A DNA stretch of 64,000 nucleotides, from assembly GCF_031851795.1 (NCBI RefSeq), contig NZ_CP134696.1, positions 6,386,001-6,450,000 on the forward strand, read 5' to 3'. Under the pieces are notes generated by a model. The model was not told the DNA's origin. It did no database searches and saw only the letters and a program-made list of their open reading frames with translations. A program made the position numbers and the translations under genes. Numbering within the stretch: position 1 is the first letter of the stretch; the number at the start of each line of letters is the position of its first letter. The DNA comes from Pontibacter sp. G13 (GTDB lineage: Bacteria > Bacteroidota > Bacteroidia > J057). This document shows positions 25,481-34,953 of this stretch, piece after piece.

Positions 25481-27307
25481 ATGAGAATTATTTACCTAGC
25501 AGCCGCGATGTTCGTCGGGGTGATTTTTCTGGTGGCCGGAACTACCAAGATTGGTACGGCCCCGATCTTGAGGACCAATGCCCCCGGAGAAGCAAGTTGT
25601 GGCGGTTGTCATAGCGGAAACATCAACACAGGATCTGGTTCTGTCAATTTCAACCTACCAGCCAAGTACAACCCCGGCCAGACTTACACCCTGAATTTTG
25701 AAGTGGATGACAATGCTTTTGCATCAGGACGCCACGGATTTACGATGACTGCTTTGGATGGAAGCCAAACCATGGCTGGATCTTTCATGGCATTGAACGC
25801 AGGTACCTCTTCTGTTCAAACTGGAACCGTGAGTGGGGCCCAGCGTCAGTACATGGGACACAAGAATGCTTCTGCTTCAACGGATGATTGGACCTTCGAG
25901 TGGACAGCTCCAGCTTCGAATGTAGGACCTGTTACCTTCTACACGGTAGGCGTTCATTCCAATGGGTTGAACAATACCTCTGGTGATTATGTGTACCAGC
26001 AGACCTTCACCATTGCGCCTGCTTCACCTCCTCAGGCTGATTTCGGTGCCAGCAAGATGGCGCTCTGTCTTGGTGAAACCGTGACCTTTACGGATTCTTC
26101 CCAAGGTTCCATCAATGCTTGGTCTTGGAGTTTCGGCGCAGATGCGAGTCCTGCCACCAGCATGAGTGCCAATCCCGGTCCGGTTTCCTATGCTACGCCC
26201 GGTACCAAGACCATTACGTTGATTGCTGCCGGAGCTGACGGGGTTGACACCGTAACCATGGTGATTACCGTAGAAGAGGCGCCTACCCTGATGCTGTCTC
26301 CGGATACGGTTTACAATTGCAGTGGAACGCCTGTTGTCCTTTCTGTGCCGATCCTATCTGGCACCTTTGAGTGGTCCTGTTCTTTGCCTGGCTCGGACTG
26401 CCAGATCTTGGATCCCAATGCGTTCTCCACCTCTGCAACGCCTAATTGGCCATCTCAGATCGATCAGATCCTCTACTTTGGTCAACTGACTTCTCAAGCG
26501 GGCTGTGCATCCAACCTCGATTCCATCATCGTCTTGAGAAATCCAACTCCTGAATTCCAGTTGGTCGCGGAGGATTCATTCCTATGCCCTGGAGAAGGTA
26601 CTTCCCTCCTGCTGGAAGAATTGGGTTCAAATGAAGCTCCCGGTCCATTTGAGTTCTCTTGGGTAATAGGGGGTTTTGGCGACGTAGATTCTGTATTTAT
26701 CCAGCCTACCGTTTCAGATCAATGGACGGCACTTGTCACAGACGCCAATGGCTGTGTCGACTCTTTTGAGGTGACAGTGGATGTCTTCGAGCCACAACCG
26801 ATCTCGGTCAATGAATTAGGCGGAAGTATGGTTGGCGTAGATGAGGGCGTTTCATTTGCATGGTTCTTCATCAATGCGACTGAGGATACCTTGGTGGAAA
26901 TCGTGGGAGCCAATATGAGTACATTGAACATCGATGGCTTAGATACTTTGCCCGGGTATCAGGCGGATATTGTGGCGGAGATTGTCCTCGAAAATGGCTG
27001 TACCGTACGCTCTGAGATCTTCGGGTTGGCGCAGATCATCTCCTCCCTAGAAAAGAAATGGCTGCAGGCCATCGAGCTATACCCGAACCCATCCGGAGAT
27101 TTGGTCAGATTGAGCGTCTCGGAACTTGAGCAAGATTTTGAATGGGAGGTCCTCGATCTGCAAGGAAAGCAGGTGCTCGCTCGTCAATCTGCCTATCAGG
27201 AAGCGGAATGGACTGTCAAGGATTGGACACCGGGAATCTATCTCGTCCAAATCTGGATCGAAGGCAATTCCTACTTCCAGAAATTGCAGGTTCAGCCCTC
27301 AAAATAA
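25481..27307 (+). CDS. T9SS type A protein with CxxCH choice-of-anchor V domain and PKD domain
   Basis: A 608-residue protein; the start at MRIIYLAAAMF gives a proper signal peptide (1-20). Residues 30-180 are the choice-of-anchor V (Reeler-like) domain with a Cys40-x-x-Cys43-His44 motif (ASCGGCHSGN), the haem c attachment pattern typical of this domain. A PKD-like unit (about 187-270, WSWSFGADASPATS) follows, then Ig-like segments with paired cysteines. The C-terminus (523-608) is a type A sorting domain (IELYPNPSGDLVRLSVSEL, WTPGIYLVQIWIEG). Secreted to the surface; whether haem is really bound is unproven. Confidence 0.85.
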   Translation: MRIIYLAAAMFVGVIFLVAGTTKIGTAPILRTNAPGEASCGGCHSGNINTGSGSVNFNLPAKYNPGQTYTLNFEVDDNAFASGRHGFTMTALDGSQTMAGSFMALNAGTSSVQTGTVSGAQRQYMGHKNASASTDDWTFEWTAPASNVGPVTFYTVGVHSNGLNNTSGDYVYQQTFTIAPASPPQADFGASKMALCLGETVTFTDSSQGSINAWSWSFGADASPATSMSANPGPVSYATPGTKTITLIAAGADGVDTVTMVITVEEAPTLMLSPDTVYNCSGTPVVLSVPILSGTFEWSCSLPGSDCQILDPNAFSTSATPNWPSQIDQILYFGQLTSQAGCASNLDSIIVLRNPTPEFQLVAEDSFLCPGEGTSLLLEELGSNEAPGPFEFSWVIGGFGDVDSVFIQPTVSDQWTALVTDANGCVDSFEVTVDVFEPQPISVNELGGSMVGVDEGVSFAWFFINATEDTLVEIVGANMSTLNIDGLDTLPGYQADIVAEIVLENGCTVRSEIFGLAQIISSLEKKWLQAIELYPNPSGDLVRLSVSELEQDFEWEVLDLQGKQVLARQSAYQEAEWTVKDWTPGIYLVQIWIEGNSYFQKLQVQPSK

Positions 27308-27331
27308 GACAATGTTGACATCGTAAACTCG

Positions 27332-27364
27332 AAAAGCCGCCTCATGCGAATGGGGTGGCTTTTG
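27332..27364 (+). terminator. Terminator of the anchor V T9SS gene
   Basis: AAAAGCCGCC/GGTGGCTTTT stem with one G-U pair, ending in TTTTGTAG. Confidence 0.65.
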
Positions 27365-27491
27365 TAGTTAATTAGGACTGCCATTGATCGTACCCCAGCA
27401 TGCCGGAAAAATACGAATCCTGATGTATAAGTCTGTGATTCAGGTCCTTTTTGCCCACGGGCCATCCGCACATGAAAAATCACATGCTCAC

Positions 27492-27530
27492 AAAAAAACA
27501 AGGTGCTGCCTGATCGGGCAGCACCTTGTT
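27492..27530 (-). terminator. Terminator of the acyl-ACP desaturase gene
   Basis: On the minus strand a 12-bp stem (CAAGGTGCTGCC and its complement) with a short loop is followed by TTTTTTTGTG. Confidence 0.88.
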
Positions 27531-27551
27531 GAAAAATATGCTTTCGCGGAA

Positions 27552-28541
27552 TTATACAAACGTCACAGGACGTCCAATCCACTTGAATTCGTATTCCGTC
27601 TCTGGCATTTTGATTCGATCGGCCACTCGGCGCATACGGTTCGGCAATTTCATGACGTAATCGCGCGCACGTTCTGCCTGATCGGTCATGCCGGTCAATT
27701 TGTCGATCTCCCAGGTTTTGATCAGGTTTTCCATGATGATCACATAATCATGGTGGGTGTACACGCCCAAACGCTGAGCAGCATCGGAGAAGTGCTTAAA
27801 GAGGTCTCCTACCTTGCTTCCCGTTTCACGGAGCATGTGAGCAGGCATGACGATCTTCTTGCGCATCATATCTTCGAATGCGAGCATCATTTCGCTGGTG
27901 TCAAATTCGAAGATTTTCTTGATGAATGCTGAGTATGCACGGGCATGGCGAGCTTCATCCGCAGAGATGATTCCGCACATTTTGGCGAGCAATTTGTTGC
28001 CGCTTTTGGCAGCCAATGCACCGACACGTCTGTGAGAGATGTTGGTGGCAAGCTCTTGGAAACTCGTGTATACGAAGTTGCGGTAAGGATCTTGTCCAGT
28101 TCCGATATCCAATCCATCCCGGATGAGATATTGGGTAGAGTTTTCGACCTCACGCATATTTACTTGCCCGGAGAGATACAGGAATTTGTTGAGCAAATCA
28201 CCATGACGGTTTTCCTCGGCGGTCCAAGCTCGGATCCATTTTCCCCAACCTCCCTCGCGTTGGTTGATGCCTTCTACGTCCATCAGCCAAGATTCGTAGG
28301 TAGGGAGCGCTTCCTCGGTGATGGTATCTCCGATCAGTACTGCCCAGAAGTCATAACTCAGTTCGCGAGCATATCCCTGAAGTTCCTTGACCTGATCAAA
28401 AAATCCAGGATCGGCAGAGTCAGGAAGCATGTCGCTAGGCTGCCAGTTCTCCTCGACTGGGATGAGAAATTTATCAATATAGGCCTCCATGGACTGCTCA
28501 ATCGTCCGCATGACCTCCAATCTGACGTTCTTTATGGACAT
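27552..28541 (-). CDS. Acyl-[acyl-carrier-protein] desaturase
   Basis: A 329-residue soluble di-iron desaturase of the plant stearoyl-ACP type. The two iron-ligand motifs are visible as EENRH (in RAWTAEENRHGDLL) and DEARH (in SADEARHARAY), each giving E-x-x-H; the additional glutamates are in GDTITEEALPTYE and TSFQELATNISH. It introduces a cis double bond into acyl-ACP using O2 and ferredoxin, adjusting membrane fluidity. It lies 70 bp downstream of plsC on the same strand, a lipid pair. Confidence 0.93.
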   Translation of the reverse strand: MSIKNVRLEVMRTIEQSMEAYIDKFLIPVEENWQPSDMLPDSADPGFFDQVKELQGYARELSYDFWAVLIGDTITEEALPTYESWLMDVEGINQREGGWGKWIRAWTAEENRHGDLLNKFLYLSGQVNMREVENSTQYLIRDGLDIGTGQDPYRNFVYTSFQELATNISHRRVGALAAKSGNKLLAKMCGIISADEARHARAYSAFIKKIFEFDTSEMMLAFEDMMRKKIVMPAHMLRETGSKVGDLFKHFSDAAQRLGVYTHHDYVIIMENLIKTWEIDKLTGMTDQAERARDYVMKLPNRMRRVADRIKMPETEYEFKWIGRPVTFV

Positions 28542-28611
28542 GTCTGTGGATTTTCAGGTGATTAGTTCTTGTGATAGTGTCTCAGTGCTTGGTTTCATGG
28601 TTGAGCTCCCG

Positions 28612-29370
28612 CTAGACAGGTTCAGCTTGAGGTTTGTATCCCTCGATGGCTGATTTGACGCGTGCCTCTACTTCTTCGATGACTGCATCTGCTGATTTGC
28701 CTTGAGGATCAATGGGTTCTAGTACCTGCCATGTAGGCTGTACCCCCACAGGCATTGGATACCATCCCCAGCGTTGCAGTTGCCATGAGCGGTTGATGGC
28801 TACAGGTACAATCAATGCTGAAGGAGCATACTTTAGCATGATCTTCATCCCAGTCTGCTTGAAGTTCTTGGGCTTGCCCGTTCTACTTCGAGTGCCTTCC
28901 GGGAAGATGGCTGCGCAGTAATTGTTCTCCTCAATGTACTCGGCAAATCGCTTCAATTCTGTCAGCGATTGCTTGGAGTCCTTGCGGTCAATGATCGCAT
29001 TGCCTCCGTGCTTGAGGTTGAAGGATATACTGGGAATCCCCTTCGCTAGTTCCTTTTTCGAAACGAACTTCACGTGATGCTTTCTGAGATGCCAGAAAAT
29101 GGGGGGAATATCAAAAAGGCTTTGGTGATTGGCGACGACGATAATGGGTCGATCTGTCGGCAGGTCATAAGGATTGGAAAAGCGCACATGACTCCCCAAT
29201 ACCCATAAGCTCCGCATCAATCCCCAATTCAGGTAGTCAACCGACCGTTTATGCCAGCTGTAACCACCCAACTTGAGACATATCCACTGAATAGGGTGAA
29301 AAATCCCAAGTACCAACCCGAATCCCAACAAGAATAAGGGCGTCAACACATATCCTAACAACTTCTTCAT
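28612..29370 (-). CDS. plsC: 1-acyl-sn-glycerol-3-phosphate acyltransferase
   Basis: A 252-residue membrane-bound acyltransferase starting at MKKLLGYVLTPLFLLGFG, which places the first transmembrane helix at the N-terminus. Motif I VANHQSLFD (the catalytic H-x4-D), motif III FPEGTRSRTG and the downstream IVPVAI block are all present. It acylates lysophosphatidic acid to phosphatidic acid at the inner membrane. Lies upstream of the desaturase gene and may be co-transcribed with it. The 26 residues before this Met in the frame look noncoding. Confidence 0.9.
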   Translation of the reverse strand: MKKLLGYVLTPLFLLGFGLVLGIFHPIQWICLKLGGYSWHKRSVDYLNWGLMRSLWVLGSHVRFSNPYDLPTDRPIIVVANHQSLFDIPPIFWHLRKHHVKFVSKKELAKGIPSISFNLKHGGNAIIDRKDSKQSLTELKRFAEYIEENNYCAAIFPEGTRSRTGKPKNFKQTGMKIMLKYAPSALIVPVAINRSWQLQRWGWYPMPVGVQPTWQVLEPIDPQGKSADAVIEEVEARVKSAIEGYKPQAEPV

Positions 29371-29892
29371 GCCGCGTTCTGCTTCACAACAACACACAAT
29401 ATTACGGATTATCTCGCCAATTTCATCGGGTTCCCGTAAATTATGCAAGATATAAATTTTGGAAAAAATTCCTTTGTTGATATTTTCCTACGAAAATATG
29501 AATTATGTCTAAGTGCGTTAAACAGAAGCTTTTGCATTGTTAACCAATCTTGGGTAGGCAAAAATACTATCACTCACAATGACATTAATTAGTTCTGCGA
29601 TTGAACTATATCAGGATTTGGAGTGAGTATTTCAGTTGTGTGAATCAAAATCCTCGTAAGATGGTCATTTTTCCATGACGATCATGCCGTTTTCAAATGA
29701 GCATGTCACCAGTACGTACAGATCCAATTTCAGGTACAATTAGGGCTTGTTTGCCCGCCGAGTGATTCAATTGGCGACCCTTGTGCCCGATTGCGGAGTG
29801 GATTGGTTGCAGGGATTCTCTGAAATTGTGGGTAGATTTTTCTTCTGGCTGCTGTCCCATACCGGCTATTCGCATGAAAAAATCCATAAAAA
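29371..29892. other. Intergenic region without recognised gene
   Basis: About 520 bp, strongly AT-rich in its first half (plsC promoter side). No family A or B element, RNA gene or coding-like frame was seen; the short frames here look random. Confidence 0.5.
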
Positions 29893-29923
29893 AATGGTCG
29901 CCCCAAGAGGATGGGACGACCAA
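29893..29923 (-). terminator. Terminator of the 178-aa lipoprotein gene
   Basis: On the minus strand, stem GGTCGTCCC/GGGGCGACC (one G-U pair) is followed by ATTTTTTTATGG. Confidence 0.85.
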
Positions 29924-29950
29924 AGGGTATGCGATTGTATGTGGATTTCC

Positions 29951-30487
29951 CTACAAGGCCAGCTGCATACCGAAATTGACATCTACGCGAATTTCGATAG
30001 GATCTTGAAGACCTTCAGGGCCTGTTTCGATCTGGAGTAGGAATTTGACGTTCTCCTCACGGAAGAGATCTGAGATAGAATTTTCCCCTTCAACTGTCTG
30101 AAGGATGAGGGACTGGGTATTGCTCCCCCCTTCACGTTGGCCGATCAACTCTTTGGAGCCATCAGGGGCGATCAAATAAAGATCAGCCTTGTCGACAAAA
30201 TCGAAGGTTTGAGTATCTGGCGTCACAATCAGCAGGGTGATGTTTTCCACGGTGACATTATCCAGCAATTCCCATCCACCACTCACACTGTCGATGATTC
30301 CAAGGGCAGGATTGGGTGATTCAAATTCCCATTCAAACTGGCTGTTGCCCGGGATGGGTTGGTTGATGGGAATGTCCTTGTTGATGTTGACTGGAAGGTC
30401 TGTAAGTGGAATGTCGATCTCGATCAGTCCACAGGCAGATACGGCAATCGTCATGATGGCCAACAGGAAATAAAGAGGAGCTTTCAT
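29951..30487 (-). CDS. Putative lipoprotein of unknown function (178 aa)
   Basis: A lipoprotein signal with a lipobox ending at Cys19 (AVSAC). The mature part is beta-rich with many Asp/Asn residues (LPVNINKDIPINQPIPGNSQFEWEF, GGWELLDNVTVENITLLIVTPDTQTFDFVDKADLYLIAPDG, IEIRVDVNFGMQL). It resembles small periplasmic or surface beta-sandwich lipoproteins of Bacteroidota; no named family is recognised. It lies about 200 bp downstream of recQ on the same strand and has its own terminator. Confidence 0.65.
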   Translation of the reverse strand: MKAPLYFLLAIMTIAVSACGLIEIDIPLTDLPVNINKDIPINQPIPGNSQFEWEFESPNPALGIIDSVSGGWELLDNVTVENITLLIVTPDTQTFDFVDKADLYLIAPDGSKELIGQREGGSNTQSLILQTVEGENSISDLFREENVKFLLQIETGPEGLQDPIEIRVDVNFGMQLAL

Positions 30488-30693
30488 CTTTGATTGATTG
30501 AGAAAAAGGATTGAGCAAAAATTCCTTCATCGGTTCAGGAGGAGATGGGTCAAAAATCACACCAACCCCCGTTAGAGAACTTGGGGCTTCTCAGGTAGTG
30601 CTTGTAGGCGTTTTCGAGATAAAGTCCTTTCTGATTGAGTATGGATGCACGGGTTGTATCATTCCCTCCAAATGGGAGCCTGAACCCGAAAGC

Positions 30694-32832
30694 TTAGGCT
30701 TTGGACGCTTGCTGGTCCAGAATCAACCCGAGCTTGATTTTGCCATAGGAAATGGTTCCCTCCAAAAATTCATAGTAGGGCTTGAGCGTCTGAAGCTCTC
30801 CGAGTTCGGCCTTGGCTCGCTGGATCTCGGCAATCTCTTCCGCGAGGATCAGGTCCTTGACCTTCACAGGATACCCCTCGTCATAGAGTTTGGCCAAGTG
30901 GCCGATGACAGTCCCCTCACCGATTTGTCTGGCTTGGGAGATTTCATCGACAGATTTTCCTTCTCGGTAGTACTGATAGGTCACGAGATGGGTCGTCCCA
31001 GTCGGGAGTTTGGGTCCATCACCGGTCTGGGATTGCTTCTGGATGAATCCCAGAATATGGTCGATAAATACAGAGCCATAGGTCTGCCATTTGCTTTCAC
31101 CGACTCCGGAAACGCTGCGCATTTCGGGTTCGGAGGTAGGAATTTTGCGTGCCATGTCCTCCAAGCTGGCATCGTTGAATACCAAATACGGAGGTCTGCC
31201 CTCTTCTTCGGCCAGTTTGCGTCGGAGCTTCCTGAGCGACTCGAAGAGCGCCTCTTGAAACAGCTCCTTCTGTGATTTGGGTTTGATCCGTTTGGCGGCG
31301 GCGACTGGTTGTGGCGAATCCTGAGCGCGGACCATCTGTACAGGCTTACCATCAAAGAGGACGGATCGGCTCTGTGCAGTCAATTTCAGGGAGTGCCCAT
31401 CTTGATAGGCGATTTCCAGCAGTCCTTGATCCAGCAGTTGCAGAATGGCGCTTTGCCAGCCTGCGATATTCATGTCGGCTCCTGCACCATAGGTCTTGAT
31501 CTGGTGGTAGCCTTTCTCGGTGATTTCCTTTTTGGCTGATCCGCGCAATACGTCGATCAACATCCCCATCCCGACCTGTTCTCTCAGGCGATACACGGCG
31601 GATAGGGCTTTCTGGGCAATGACCGTTCCATCAAATCGCTGTGGAGGATCTTGGCATACATCACAATTGCCGCAATCCTTTTCTGGGTGATCTCCAAAAT
31701 ATCCCAGCAGCACCCGACGTCGGCAAACTTGGGCCTGTGCGTATTGCTGCATCCGCTCAAGCTTGGCAATCATCAATTCAGATTGTCCGCTGTCCTCAGC
31801 AAATTTCCGGAGCTGGAAGACATCCCCGTAGCTGTAAAACAACAAGGTGTCACTTGGCAAACCATCGCGACCTGCTCGTCCAATCTCCTGATAGTAGCCT
31901 TCCAGATTCTTGGGCAGGTTGTAGTGGATCACCCAACGCACATTGGATTTGTCGATTCCCATCCCAAATGCAATCGTCGCACAGATGATCGGCACTCGAT
32001 CGTGAATGAATGCCTCCTGCACTTTGTGGCGCTTGGCAGCATCCATCCCTGCGTGATAATGTTCTGCCTGCATACCCTGTGCGCGCAACTTGGCGGCGAC
32101 ATCTTCGGTGCTTTTGCGGCTCAAACAATAGATAATTCCGGACTGATTGGGGCGAAGACGGACAAAATCTATGATGGCCGCCACACGCTTATTGGCTGGA
32201 CGGACGGTCAGGCTCAAATTGGGTCGATCAAAGGAGGCTACAAACCGATTGGGATTTCTCATCCCCAGCTGGCTCACGATATCCTCACGAGTGGCTTTGT
32301 CGGCGGTAGCGGTGAGTGCGACAACTGGTGTGTCTGGAAAATTCTGCTTCAGAAGCTTCAGCTGGGTATACTCCGGGCGGAAGTCATGGCCCCAAGAGGA
32401 GATACAATGCGCCTCATCGATGGCGAATAGGCTGACCTTCACGCGGGAGATAATGCTCTGAAATTCTTGGCTGAGGAGTTTTTCGGGCGAAACATAGAGG
32501 AGCTTGATATTGGCGACCATGATCTCCTCGATCAATGCCTGCTGCTCCGAAAACGTCTGGCTACTATTGAGGTAAGCCGCTTGCACCCCATTGGATTTCA
32601 GGGACTCCACCTGATCGTGCATCAAGGCGATTAGCGGAGAGATGACCACGCACATCCCATTCTGGATGATCGCCGGAATCTGGAAGCACATGGATTTACC
32701 GCCTCCAGTGGGCATCAACACGAGGGTATCATGCCCTTCGAGGATCGAAGTGATGATTTCCGCTTGCAGCGGGCGGAATTCGTCGTAACCAAATGTGTTC
32801 TTGAGGGCGACTTGGGCTGCCTGAAGGTCCAT
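30694..32832 (-). CDS. recQ: ATP-dependent DNA helicase RecQ
   Basis: A 712-residue protein starting at MDLQAAQVALKNTFGYDEFRPLQ. Helicase core: Walker A PTGGGKS (41-47), DEAH box (139-142, DEAHCISSWGHDFRPEY), arginine-finger region QEIGRAGRDG. Then come the RecQ zinc-binding domain (CRRRVLLGYFGDHPEKDCGNCDVC), the RQC winged helix (MGMLIDVLRGS, YHQIKTYGAG), an HRDC domain (about 520-600) and a C-terminal helix-turn-helix tail (GKSVDEISQARQIGEGTVIGHLAKLYDEG) seen in many Bacteroidota RecQs. It unwinds DNA in recombination and repair. Complete. Confidence 0.95.
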   Translation of the reverse strand: MDLQAAQVALKNTFGYDEFRPLQAEIITSILEGHDTLVLMPTGGGKSMCFQIPAIIQNGMCVVISPLIALMHDQVESLKSNGVQAAYLNSSQTFSEQQALIEEIMVANIKLLYVSPEKLLSQEFQSIISRVKVSLFAIDEAHCISSWGHDFRPEYTQLKLLKQNFPDTPVVALTATADKATREDIVSQLGMRNPNRFVASFDRPNLSLTVRPANKRVAAIIDFVRLRPNQSGIIYCLSRKSTEDVAAKLRAQGMQAEHYHAGMDAAKRHKVQEAFIHDRVPIICATIAFGMGIDKSNVRWVIHYNLPKNLEGYYQEIGRAGRDGLPSDTLLFYSYGDVFQLRKFAEDSGQSELMIAKLERMQQYAQAQVCRRRVLLGYFGDHPEKDCGNCDVCQDPPQRFDGTVIAQKALSAVYRLREQVGMGMLIDVLRGSAKKEITEKGYHQIKTYGAGADMNIAGWQSAILQLLDQGLLEIAYQDGHSLKLTAQSRSVLFDGKPVQMVRAQDSPQPVAAAKRIKPKSQKELFQEALFESLRKLRRKLAEEEGRPPYLVFNDASLEDMARKIPTSEPEMRSVSGVGESKWQTYGSVFIDHILGFIQKQSQTGDGPKLPTGTTHLVTYQYYREGKSVDEISQARQIGEGTVIGHLAKLYDEGYPVKVKDLILAEEIAEIQRAKAELGELQTLKPYYEFLEGTISYGKIKLGLILDQQASKA

Positions 32833-33173
32833 AGATGTTGCAGAATTTGCCACAAGATAGGAAAATCCTCCCGCTGGAATGCGGAGACCCAACCTGAATC
32901 CGCACAAATACGGGGGCTTTTTGGCAATAGGAGAAGGGACATTTCATCGCGCAAAACATTTCTGGGAGGATGTGAATGGGGTTTTTCATCTTTCGCCAAG
33001 GTGTCGAGAACGTGTGGAAAGGTTTCCATATACAGCGGAGTTGAGCAGGTATTTCTACGGGGAAGCTCAGCGTCTTGGACCGGTGGAAAATCTGTGGATT
33101 TGCCGCGGTGAAAATTTCGATGGGACTGAAAAAATGCCCTAGATTTGCGGTCAATCCAATCTATCCGAATATC

Positions 33174-33614
33174 ATGCACCTTACCCCGCTCTCGACTGAA
33201 GTCCGGCAGGTCCCTGTCGACACTCAGAGATACATCCACAAAGACCTTCAAGGCGCCAGCCAATCTGTCCTTTCGCTCCCTGTTTCCAATGAGGTGTTCT
33301 GCGAGTTCTTCGTGCGGCTCTATTCCCTCTTGGGGGAATCCTATGCGATCATGTATGAAGGGTTCGTGTTTGGGATTTATGACCAACAGGCGGACGTTTC
33401 CTTTAGTGCGGGACTATCGGGATTTGGGGCGAGCTATTATGCGCAGGATGGCTCAGATCAGATGCGGGAGTTGATCCGTGCATTCCATGACAATCTCTAC
33501 TCCGCCGAACTCGAGCTCAAGCCCTGCATGATTGAGTTTGGACATGACTTCGGAACGACGACCTTGGGATATCAAGCCGGAAAATTTGTCATCACGAATC
33601 AGTCGGAGGAGTAA
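33174..33614 (+). CDS. Hypothetical protein, 146 aa
   Basis: A compact alpha/beta protein starting at MHLTPLSTEVRQVPV. No signal peptide or membrane helix. Recognisable stretches are SLPVSNEVFCEFFVRLYSLLGESYAIMYEGFVFGIYDQQADVSFSAGLSGFGASYYAQ and TTTLGYQAGKFVITNQ. I do not recognise the family. Its 3' end is followed 13 nt later by family A copy A4 in the same direction. Confidence 0.6.
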   Translation: MHLTPLSTEVRQVPVDTQRYIHKDLQGASQSVLSLPVSNEVFCEFFVRLYSLLGESYAIMYEGFVFGIYDQQADVSFSAGLSGFGASYYAQDGSDQMRELIRAFHDNLYSAELELKPCMIEFGHDFGTTTLGYQAGKFVITNQSEE

Positions 33615-33626
33615 CGAAGCTCATCT

Positions 33627-33794
33627 GTGCGGATGGCCTGTAGCGGCGATAGGGATGGGAGCGGCGACCGTCAGGGAGGTCCGGAGCCTTCAGCGGAGGA
33701 CGGGAGCCTTTGGCGTACCCGCGGACAGCCCGACTCCGCGAATCATCTGCTTGGCAAGGAACCTGGTGCCAAGCACGCGGAGGATCGCCCAAAT
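33627..33794 (+). repeat. Family A structured element, copy A4 (subtype b)
   Basis: Leader TGTGCGGATGGCCTGTAGC, closing stem GGCGAT/ATCGCC, second stem CTCCGCG/CGCGGAG (33734-33740 and 33776-33782) with a 35-nt loop that itself folds as GCTTGGCA/TGCCAAGC. Nearly identical to copy A5 up to the loop. It begins 13 nt after a stop codon and runs in the same direction. Confidence 0.85.
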
Positions 33795-33918
33795 GATCAG
33801 ATACATATCCCATACTCCTACCTCAAACCATACGCGATAGCATTAGGACGCTACAGGACCCTTGTCTCCCCATCCTTTGGCTAATTTGCCGAGCGGAAAT
33901 GATTCTGCCCAAATATCT

Positions 33919-34857
33919 ATGTACATGTTTCGGACGATTTTGCTACTTGCCTGCATGATGGGATTGCAGATTCAGGGTTGGACCCAAACGTATGAAATCC
34001 CTGCGGATGCCCAGCGCATCTTGTTTTTGGGGAATAGTATCACCTATCAGGGTACCTACATCGAATTCATCGACGCATATCTGACCCTGAAATACCCGAA
34101 CCGAACCTTCGAGTTGATCAATGCGGGCCTACCGAGCGAGACTGTTTCGGGCCTCTCTGAGCGCGGTCACGCCAATGGGCAATTCAGGCGTCCGGATCTG
34201 CATGATCGATTGGCGCGAGTGCTGGAAATGACCCAGCCAGATTTGGTGATTTCCAACTACGGGATGAATGATGGGATCTACAAACCCTTCAATGGGCGGC
34301 GCTTTCGGAAATATCGGGCGGGAATCGAATGGCTCGATGCGCAAGTGAAGGCTGCTGGCGCTCGGATCATCCATGTCACTCCGCCGATGTTCGATGCGCG
34401 GAAGGACCCGAAATATGCCGAGGTGATCGCACGGTATGCGGAGTGGCTGCTCAATAAGCAGGAAACGGATGACTGGAAGGTCATGGATATCCACGGTCCG
34501 ATGATGGAGGAACTTGCCGCCGAACGCCAAGATGATCCTGAATTCGCATTTGCCAAGGACGGAATTCATCCGAATCGTGCGGGACATTTTGTGATGGCCA
34601 AGGCACTGATAGCTCAGTTGGGCGAACAGGCATTTGCAGACATGGCAGAATTTGAGGCGTTTATCGCTTCGAATCCACAGGGTGGGGAAGTGTTTGAGTG
34701 GGTAAAAAAGCGCCAGCGGATGATGAAGGATGCTTGGCTGAGTGCCATTGGACATGCGCACCCTCGGATGAAGCAGGGACTCCCGCTGGAAGAGGCACAG
34801 GCTAAATGGGTAGAGATCGGCGCCCAGATCGAGGCATTGCTGCAAGTGGTGGAGTAG
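33919..34857 (+). CDS. Secreted SGNH/GDSL-family hydrolase
   Basis: A 313-residue protein with a signal peptide (1-22). SGNH blocks: GNSIT with nucleophile Ser40 (LFLGNSITYQG), the block III Asn117 in YGMND, and catalytic Asp214 and His217 in AKDGIHPNRAGH. The family hydrolyses esters, often O-acetyl groups on sugars. Followed by glycan-directed genes, so a carbohydrate esterase is plausible but not shown. Another Met two codons later could also start the protein. Confidence 0.88.
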   Translation: MYMFRTILLLACMMGLQIQGWTQTYEIPADAQRILFLGNSITYQGTYIEFIDAYLTLKYPNRTFELINAGLPSETVSGLSERGHANGQFRRPDLHDRLARVLEMTQPDLVISNYGMNDGIYKPFNGRRFRKYRAGIEWLDAQVKAAGARIIHVTPPMFDARKDPKYAEVIARYAEWLLNKQETDDWKVMDIHGPMMEELAAERQDDPEFAFAKDGIHPNRAGHFVMAKALIAQLGEQAFADMAEFEAFIASNPQGGEVFEWVKKRQRMMKDAWLSAIGHAHPRMKQGLPLEEAQAKWVEIGAQIEALLQVVE

Positions 34858-34923
34858 GAGTTGAGCCCAAATGTAGGCAGATCGCTTCCACTTCAGCCTA
34901 TATGAAACAACCTGCCGGAAATC

Positions 34924-34953
34924 GGGGAGGCTTACCCCTCCCCTTTGATGTTT
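34924..34953 (+). terminator. Terminator of the SGNH hydrolase gene
   Basis: GGGGAGG/CCTCCCC hairpin followed by TTTGATGTTT. It touches the end of the convergent gene. Confidence 0.65.

Noticed and set aside
30511-31275. 254-codon plus-strand frame
   Set aside because: Shadow of recQ; no domain content.
33627-33884. Open frame with GDRDGSGDRQGGPEPSAEDG, also seen at 38211-38417 and (variant) at 63480-63645
   Set aside because: The three frames are similar only because they lie inside family A copies A4, A5 and A10. Other copies have no such frame, and the changes between copies keep base pairing instead of codons.
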